From an uncultured Erysipelotrichaceae bacterium (GTDB lineage: Bacteria > Bacillota_I > Bacilli_A > RFN20 > CAG-826), in assembly GCA_902787955.1 (NCBI GenBank), contig CADAIJ010000008.1:23169-87168 (forward strand): a DNA stretch of 64,000 nucleotides. The letters run 5' to 3'. A program made the translations under genes and the position numbers. Shown here piece by piece: positions 58,661-64,000 of this stretch (the first letter of the stretch is position 1; each line of letters opens with the position of its first letter). The notes under the pieces are model-generated. The model did not search any database, was not told the origin of the DNA, and worked only from the letters and a program-made list of their open reading frames with translations.

Positions 58661-60532
58661 ATGACAAGAAAGCTAAAGAAAAGATTAATCAGAATCATCA
58701 TCTCTTTAGTTCTTTTTGTTGCCTTATTTACTGTTGATAAAATAATTGATCTTTCTACAGTAATACCTGGAACAGATTTAGGATGGTTACTACCATTCGG
58801 TTTATATTTAGCCATTTATCTATTTATTTCCTACGATATTTTGATCAAAGCTGTTAAGAATATCGCTCATGGACAAGTATTTGACGAAAACTTCTTAATG
58901 ATAATTGCGACAGTAGGGGCATTCGTTTTAAAAGAGTTCCCAGAAGCAGTAGCAGTTATGCTTTTCTATCAAATTGGCGAATTCTTCCAAGATTTAGCGG
59001 TAGGGAAATCAAGAAGAGAAATTGCTAAATTAATGGATATTAGACCAGATTATGCAAATAAAGTATTAGATAATAACGAATTTGAACAAGTAGATCCTGA
59101 AACAATTAATATCAATGATATTATCCGAGTCCTTCCAGGAGAAAAAGTTCCACTTGATGGAATTATAGTTAAAGGTGCTTCTTCTTTAGATACAAAAGCT
59201 TTAACTGGAGAAGCGTTACCACGCGATGTTAATATTGGTTCACAAGTTATATCTGGAACAATAAATTTAACATCATCAATCGATATTAAAGTTCAAAAAA
59301 CATATATAGAGTCCGCTGTTTCTAAGATTTTAGAACTTGTTGAAAACTCTTCAAATGTTAAATCTAAGCAAGAAAACTTTATTACTAAATTCGCTAAATA
59401 TTACACACCAATTGTAGTGGTCTCAGCAGTCTTACTTGCTTTAATTGGATCATTAGTGACTAAAGACTATAATACTTGGATTAGTAGATCACTTAACTTC
59501 CTAGTTGTTTCCTGTCCATGTGCCATTGTTATTTCTGTACCATTATCATTCTTTACTTCAATTGGTAAAGCGGCAAAACTTGGCATCTTAGTTAAAGGCT
59601 CTTTATATTTAGAAAACTTTAATAAAGCTAACACATTTGTATTTGATAAAACTGGTACACTTACCGTAGGTAATTTCGCTGTTAGTAGAGTAATCCCAGA
59701 AGAAAAAAGAGATGAAATATTAAGATTAGCAGCAATTGCCGAAAAAGATTCTAATCACCCAATCGCATTATCTATTAAAGCTTTAGTTAAACCAACATCT
59801 AATGAATATGTTTTGAATAATGTAATTGGACAAGGAATTATTGCCTCTAAGGGTGATGAAAAGATTTATGTTGGAAACGCAAAACTATTAAAGAATAACA
59901 ACATAAGCTTCAATGAAATTAATGAAGTCGGAACATTAGTTTATGTTGCTAAAAATAAAGAATACTTAGGTGCAATTGTTATTAATGACGAAATCAAAGA
60001 AGAGTCTTATGAAGTTATCTCCTACTTAAATAAGAATAATATTAAAACAATTATGCTTACTGGAGATAATGAGGCAATTGCTAGCGATGTAGCTAATAAG
60101 CTAAGCTTAACTTCTTATAAACATTCATTACTACCACAAGATAAAGTATCCGAAATGGATGAACTTATTAAGAATAAAAAAGATAATGAACTTATTGTTT
60201 ATGTTGGTGATGGAGTTAATGACGCTCCAACATTAGCACGTAGCGATATAGCTATTTCAATGGGTGGTGTCGGAAGTGATGCTGCTATTGAAGCTAGCGA
60301 TATTGTCTTAATGCATGATGATTTAAAGAGTTTATTACTCGCTAAGAAAATCGCTAAAAAGACAATGATTATTGTTAAAGAAAACATCTATTTTGCTTTA
60401 GGTGTTAAGTTAGCAATCTTAGTCTTATCTGCCTTTGGCTTAGCTTCTATTTGGTTAGCGGTCTTTGGCGATGTTGGCGTTGCACTTCTTTGTGTCTTAA
60501 ATGCGTTAAGATCAGGAAGAATCAAAAAATAA
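58661..60532 (+). CDS. cadA: P1B-type Zn/Cd/Pb-exporting ATPase (CadA/ZntA-like)
   Basis: This is a heavy-metal export pump. It has the actuator motif LTGEALP (about 179), the membrane metal site SCPCAIVIS (about 284), DKTGTLTVG with the phosphorylated Asp (about 329), HPIALS of the nucleotide domain, GDGVNDAPTLA (about 516) and the last-helix GDVGVALL. The CPC motif with a final DxG is the P1B-2 pattern for Zn, Cd and Pb. No N-terminal HMA domain is present, since it is encoded separately upstream. A TTG at 58649 is an alternative start, but the ATG at 58661 is preferred. The same operon carries a zinc-type ArsR, so zinc is the most likely ion. Confidence 0.93.
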   Translation: MTRKLKKRLIRIIISLVLFVALFTVDKIIDLSTVIPGTDLGWLLPFGLYLAIYLFISYDILIKAVKNIAHGQVFDENFLMIIATVGAFVLKEFPEAVAVMLFYQIGEFFQDLAVGKSRREIAKLMDIRPDYANKVLDNNEFEQVDPETININDIIRVLPGEKVPLDGIIVKGASSLDTKALTGEALPRDVNIGSQVISGTINLTSSIDIKVQKTYIESAVSKILELVENSSNVKSKQENFITKFAKYYTPIVVVSAVLLALIGSLVTKDYNTWISRSLNFLVVSCPCAIVISVPLSFFTSIGKAAKLGILVKGSLYLENFNKANTFVFDKTGTLTVGNFAVSRVIPEEKRDEILRLAAIAEKDSNHPIALSIKALVKPTSNEYVLNNVIGQGIIASKGDEKIYVGNAKLLKNNNISFNEINEVGTLVYVAKNKEYLGAIVINDEIKEESYEVISYLNKNNIKTIMLTGDNEAIASDVANKLSLTSYKHSLLPQDKVSEMDELIKNKKDNELIVYVGDGVNDAPTLARSDIAISMGGVGSDAAIEASDIVLMHDDLKSLLLAKKIAKKTMIIVKENIYFALGVKLAILVLSAFGLASIWLAVFGDVGVALLCVLNALRSGRIKK

Positions 60533-60535
60533 ATT

Positions 60536-60585
60536 ATAGGAACTCCATCGAATGGGAAAAAATTCTCATAGAATGGAGTTTTTAT
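60536..60585 (+). terminator. Terminator and repeat copy after cadA
   Basis: ATAGGAACTCC starts at 60536. AACTCCAT pairs with ATGGAGTT (60573-60580); an internal loop CGA/AGA leads to ATGGGAA paired with TTCTCAT; a T run follows. The sequence is the best match to the copy at 8247 (ATAGGAACTC then GGGAAAAA). Confidence 0.82.
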
Positions 60586-60655
60586 ATACTTTTTTATAAA
60601 AAGACAACCCCATATTTTCTTCTTTGCTATAATTATTACGAAGGAAGTATAACTT

Positions 60656-61981
60656 ATGAATAACTCTAAAATTGGTCTTCGCAAATGGGCGTCTTTTATT
60701 TTAGCGGGTATTGTTGGTCAATTAGCTTGGGCTATTGAAAACATGTTTTTAAATCTTTATGCCTTTGATTGTACACAAGATTATAAATTCATCCCATTTA
60801 TGGTGGCCTTCAGTGCTGCCGCCGCAACAATAACAACCTTATTAATGGGTGCTTTAAGTGACAAGTTAAAGAAACGTAAAGCATTTGTAGCCTTTGGCTA
60901 TATCTTATGGGGTGTTTCCATTATTGCTTTCGCTTTCTTAGATCCAAATAATCCAGTTTCTATGGTTTATCACGCTCCATTTATGGCGGGCGTCATGATT
61001 GTTGTAATGGACTGCGTTATGACATTCTTTGGAAGTACTGCTAACGATGCTGCTTTTAATGCGTTTGTTACCGATAACACCGTTGATGAAAATAGAGGAA
61101 AAGTCGAGTCTGTTCTTTCTATCTTCCCAATGATTTCAATGATTATTATTACCGTTTTACAAGGCTTATTAGTTACTAAATCAGGTGGAGTTACTCAAGG
61201 CTGGGATATCTTCTTCTATGTTTTTGGCGGTTTAGTTTTAGTCTCTGGTATTGCATGCATATTCCTTCTTCCAAAAGACAACGTTGTAGTTAAAGAAGAT
61301 AAAAAGTATATTCAAAATTTAGTGTATGGCTTTAGACCAAATGTTATTAAAAATAACAAGATGCTCTATATCGTTTTAATAGGCTTCTTATTATTTAATA
61401 TTGCCGTTCAAATCTTTATGCCATATTTCATTGTATATATTCAAAATGTTTTAGGCATTGTTGAGATGAACTTTATGATAACTTTAGGTGTTGTTTTAGT
61501 AGTGGCGTGTATCATAACTGTTATCTTTGGTTTATTTATGGATAAGATTGGCAAGAATAAGATAATGATTCCTGCTTTATTATTCATGGCAATAGGAGCT
61601 TTATTATTCTTCTTTGCAAAAGATATGGTATTTGTCATAATCGCTGGAATCATTATTATTACAGGCTTTATGGTAACTACCGCGGTTATGGGTGCTAAGA
61701 TTCGTGACTACACTCCTAAAGAAGAAGCAGGTTCATTTCAAGGTGTTAGAATGATCTTCGCTGTTCTTTTACCTATGGTAACTGGTCCATATATTGGTGA
61801 AGCTTTATTCTTAATTAACGCCCACACATATATCAATGAATATGGAAACGAAGTATTAGAACCAAATCAATTTATGTTTTTAGGAGTTATCGCCTTCCTC
61901 TTACTTGCAATAGTTCCTGTTGTTCTTTTAATTAAGAAAGAAAAAGAAAAGAATAATAATAACGATGATACCTCTAAGTGA
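60656..61981 (+). CDS. MFS sugar/glycoside transporter
   Basis: This is a 12-helix major-facilitator-type symporter of the sort seen in the GPH/maltose-sucrose group. It opens with GLRKWASFILAGIVGQLAWA, and loop 2-3 carries GALSDKLKKRKAFV, the conserved G-x3-D-(K/R) loop. GLFMDKIGKNKIMIPALLFM repeats it in the second half. It ends in a short charged tail (KKEKEKNNNNDDTSK). The glycosidase gene overlaps its 3' end by 17 bases, so it probably imports the glycoside cleaved by that enzyme. AAGGAAG and an extended -10 (TGC-TATAAT) precede the ATG. Confidence 0.85.
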   Translation: MNNSKIGLRKWASFILAGIVGQLAWAIENMFLNLYAFDCTQDYKFIPFMVAFSAAAATITTLLMGALSDKLKKRKAFVAFGYILWGVSIIAFAFLDPNNPVSMVYHAPFMAGVMIVVMDCVMTFFGSTANDAAFNAFVTDNTVDENRGKVESVLSIFPMISMIIITVLQGLLVTKSGGVTQGWDIFFYVFGGLVLVSGIACIFLLPKDNVVVKEDKKYIQNLVYGFRPNVIKNNKMLYIVLIGFLLFNIAVQIFMPYFIVYIQNVLGIVEMNFMITLGVVLVVACIITVIFGLFMDKIGKNKIMIPALLFMAIGALLFFFAKDMVFVIIAGIIIITGFMVTTAVMGAKIRDYTPKEEAGSFQGVRMIFAVLLPMVTGPYIGEALFLINAHTYINEYGNEVLEPNQFMFLGVIAFLLLAIVPVVLLIKKEKEKNNNNDDTSK

Positions 61982-63671
61982 ATATCCTAGACCTCAGTTT
62001 AAAAGAGATAGCTACATATCTTTAAACGGGAGATGGGAATATAAGATATCTAAAGATGAAGCACTTCCAGAAGAATTTGACGGAACTATTTTAGTGCCAT
62101 TTTCTCCTGAAACTACTGCTGCAGACTTAAGAGATAAAAACGATAATAAAGTTGATCCAATAATCGTTCAACCTGATGATTATCTTTTTTATCATTTATC
62201 CTTAGATATTCCATCCGAATTTGAAATTAAAGATAAAGTTATTCTTCATTTCACCGCGGTGGATCAAATCGCTTCTATTTATTTAAATAAAGAATTAGGT
62301 AAAACCCATGTCGGGGGATTTCTCCCTTTTGAAGTGGATATCGCTCCATATATAAAGAACAGACATATCGATATTATTGTTAAGGTTATCGATAAAACAG
62401 ATACCTCTTATCATTCAAGAGGAAAACAAAAACTAAAACATGGAGGCATATGGTACACTCCTCAATCAGGTATATATCTTCCAGTCTGGCTTGAAAGTGT
62501 TTCTAATGGTTACTTTGAAGATATTAAGTTAACTCCTGATATTGATAACTCAATTTTAAAAATTCATATAAGAAGTGCCTTAAATGAGACAAAAATTCTC
62601 TTTGAAGGGAAAGAATATAGTTTTAAAGGTAATGATTATAATTTAGAAATTTCTAATCCTCGTTTATGGTCACCAGAAGATCCTTATTTATATAACATCA
62701 CTTTTATAAATGAAGTAGACAAAGTTGATTCTTATTTTGGGATGAGAAAATTCTCAATCATAAAAGATGAAAATAATATTCTTAGATTCGCTCTTAATAA
62801 TAAACCTTATTTTATGAAAGGAGTCTTAGATCAAGGCTACTATCAAAATAGTTTATTAACTCCCCCTAATGATGAAGCATATATTAAGGATATAAGCTTA
62901 ATGAAGTCATTAGGTTTTAACACATTAAGAAAGCATATTAAGATTGAATCACTTCGTTATTACTATCACTGCGATAGACTTGGAATGATTGTCTTCCAAG
63001 ACTTTGTAAATGGGGGAAGTACATATAAAACTCTTCATATCCTCCTCCCAGTTATATTTAATATAAAGAAAAAAGATAATAGATATAAAGCCTTCTCTAG
63101 GAATAATAAAGAAGGAAGAGAAGAAGCGATCAACGAATTTAAAGAAACAATCAACTACCTTTATAATGTTCCTTCTTTAGGCTTATGGACAATCTTTAAC
63201 GAAGGCTGGGGCCAATTTGATTCAGCTAGTATTTATAATGAATTAATTAAATATGATTATAGCCGTATCTATGATCATGCTTCTGGTTTCTATGATCAAG
63301 GTGTTAGTGACACTAAATCAATCCATGTCTACTTTAGGCCAGTTAAGCTAACAAAAAGAAACACTGACAAAAATAGAGCGTTATTCTTAAGCGAATGTGG
63401 GGGATATAAATTAGAAATAGAAGGTCATTCTAACGTAAAGAAGACATTTGGCTATAAAACTATCTCATCTAAAGAAGAGCTAGAAAACGAATATATCAAG
63501 TTTATTAACCGCGATATTATTAATAATATTCCTAAAGGACTATCTTCTTTTATCTACACTGAACTAAGTGATGTTGAAGAAGAACTTAACGGTTTTATCA
63601 CTTATGATAGGGAAGTAGTAAAAGTTGATATTAATAAAATTAAAGCCATCAATGACAAAGTAAAACTTTAA
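61965..63671 (+). CDS. Glycoside hydrolase family 2 (beta-galactosidase/glucuronidase-like)
   Basis: This cytoplasmic enzyme has the GH2 sugar-binding domain (YPRPQFKRDSYISLNGRWEY, PFSPET), the Ig-like domain ending NPRLWSPEDPYLYN and GMRKFSII, and the catalytic barrel (FMKGVLDQGYY, MKSLGFNTLRKHIKIES). The acid/base Glu is in IFNEGWGQF (about 414) and the nucleophile Glu in FLSECGG (about 477). At 568 residues it is at the short end, and no signal peptide is seen. Sugar specificity (galactoside or glucuronide) is not settled by these motifs. It is translated from inside the transporter gene, forming an uptake-and-cleavage pair. Confidence 0.9.
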   Translation: MIPLSEYPRPQFKRDSYISLNGRWEYKISKDEALPEEFDGTILVPFSPETTAADLRDKNDNKVDPIIVQPDDYLFYHLSLDIPSEFEIKDKVILHFTAVDQIASIYLNKELGKTHVGGFLPFEVDIAPYIKNRHIDIIVKVIDKTDTSYHSRGKQKLKHGGIWYTPQSGIYLPVWLESVSNGYFEDIKLTPDIDNSILKIHIRSALNETKILFEGKEYSFKGNDYNLEISNPRLWSPEDPYLYNITFINEVDKVDSYFGMRKFSIIKDENNILRFALNNKPYFMKGVLDQGYYQNSLLTPPNDEAYIKDISLMKSLGFNTLRKHIKIESLRYYYHCDRLGMIVFQDFVNGGSTYKTLHILLPVIFNIKKKDNRYKAFSRNNKEGREEAINEFKETINYLYNVPSLGLWTIFNEGWGQFDSASIYNELIKYDYSRIYDHASGFYDQGVSDTKSIHVYFRPVKLTKRNTDKNRALFLSECGGYKLEIEGHSNVKKTFGYKTISSKEELENEYIKFINRDIINNIPKGLSSFIYTELSDVEEELNGFITYDREVVKVDINKIKAINDKVKL

Positions 63672-63708
63672 ATATCATCAAATATTAACTAACTTTTTCA
63701 TTTTCGTG

Positions 63709-63737
63709 TTGTAAATAAAATTTAGGTTTGATATGAT
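63709..63737 (+). promoter_or_regulatory. Promoter of tRNA-Asn/tRNA-Glu
   Basis: TTGTAA (63709-63714), a 17-base spacer and TATGAT (63732-63737), 15 nt before tRNA-Asn. Confidence 0.72.
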
Positions 63738-63752
63738 ACTACTTGCTTTGAT

Positions 63753-63827
63753 GCCTACTTAGCTCAGTGGTAGAGCGCTCGACTGTTAATCGATCGGTCG
63801 TGGGTTCAAATCCCTCAGTGGGCGCCA
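63753..63827 (+). tRNA. tRNA-Asn (anticodon GTT)
   Basis: Acceptor GCCTACT/AGTGGGC (one G-T pair), anticodon loop CTGTTAA, T arm GTTCAAATC, encoded CCA. Confidence 0.95.
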
Positions 63828-63832
63828 GTCGT

Positions 63833-63909
63833 GGCCTGTTGGAGAAGCGGCTTAACTCATATGCCTTTCACGCATACATTCACGCGTTCGAATCGCGTAC
63901 AGGTCACCA
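63833..63909 (+). tRNA. tRNA-Glu (anticodon TTC)
   Basis: Acceptor GGCCTGT/ACAGGTC (one G-T pair), anticodon stem TATGC/GCATA with loop CTTTCAC, T arm ACGCG-TTCGAAT-CGCGT, encoded CCA. It lies 5 bases behind tRNA-Asn and is cotranscribed. Its body differs strongly from the CTC isoacceptor at 39235. Confidence 0.93.
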
Positions 63910-63921
63910 ATTTAAAAAATG

Positions 63922-63953
63922 AAGGTTAATACAAGAATGTGTTAGCCTTTTTT
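63922..63953 (+). terminator. Terminator after the tRNA pair
   Basis: AAGGTTAATACA pairs with TGTGTTAGCCTT (two G-T pairs) around AGAA, then six T residues. Nothing recognisable follows up to 64000. Confidence 0.88.
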
Positions 63954-64000
63954 CTTTGGTTACATCGCACTTTTTTGGGAATATTTCACTGACGATTTTG

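Noticed and set aside
1..64000. UGA read as tryptophan (mollicute code)
   Set aside because: TGA ends several genes at the expected place (peptidase T, MFS transporter, first chromate-type subunit), and Trp is encoded by TGG throughout.

Overview
The window is AT-rich bacterial DNA from a member of the Bacilli/Mollicutes side of the Firmicutes. The evidence is the lipoprotein-heavy gene set, the AddA helicase-nuclease, the polyamine importer with an enlarged Mollicutes-like ATPase, a cre-like site, and TTGnnn/TATAAT promoters with short T-tract terminators. TGA is a normal stop codon (for example 17076-17078 and 61979-61981), so this is not a UGA=Trp mollicute. An uncultured gut lineage is likely, but that is inference. 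No phage, IS element or CRISPR array was seen.

Layout. 1-7.2 kb: the end of addA, a HisJ-type PHP phosphatase, a purine permease with a split chromate-type transporter on the minus strand, a NUDIX gene and tRNA-His. 7.2-18.3 kb: a GGDEF cyclase, an HD-GYP phosphodiesterase, a DUF1295 membrane enzyme, a ZIP transporter, two hydrolases, a GH13 amylase lipoprotein, peptidase T and a Glu/Pro-repeat membrane protein. 18.3-26.9 kb: a minus-strand lipoprotein/hydrolase/methyltransferase-like operon; a plus-strand cluster of membrane acetyltransferase, acyl-CoA synthetase and amidohydrolase; and a thioredoxin-like lipoprotein. 26.9-32.3 kb: a structured leader of about 340 nt with overlapping antiterminator and terminator, then potABCD. 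32.3-41.3 kb: an aldo/keto reductase, a small lipoprotein, a GNAT gene broken by one stop codon, a second GGDEF protein, an AbiE toxin-antitoxin pair, tRNA-Glu(CUC) with gltX, and tRNA-Gly. 41.3-47.7 kb: an RsbU/RsbW-like switch divergent from a LytS-like kinase with its response regulator, then thyA-folA-carbonic anhydrase. 47.7-58 kb: a 1001-residue modular lipoprotein behind a cre-like site, a poly-Asp XRE membrane regulator, small membrane proteins, a flavoprotein, tRNA-Arg, a Cache-HAMP-GGDEF protein and DUF2804. 58-64 kb: an ArsR/HMA/P1B-ATPase metal-export operon, an MFS transporter with a GH2 glycosidase, and tRNA-Asn with tRNA-Glu(UUC).

How it works together. The amylase, the modular lipoprotein and the MFS-GH2 pair suggest use of starch and glycosides. 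The polyamine importer is probably controlled by transcription attenuation in its own leader. Signalling is rich for one window: three diguanylate cyclases, one HD-GYP enzyme, an LytS-type two-component system and an RsbU/RsbW pair. A notable feature is that many first genes, including all the c-di-GMP genes, have a -10 box ending only 6-10 nt before the ATG and no Shine-Dalgarno sequence. This predicts leaderless mRNAs, while lipoprotein and transporter genes mostly keep clear ribosome sites.
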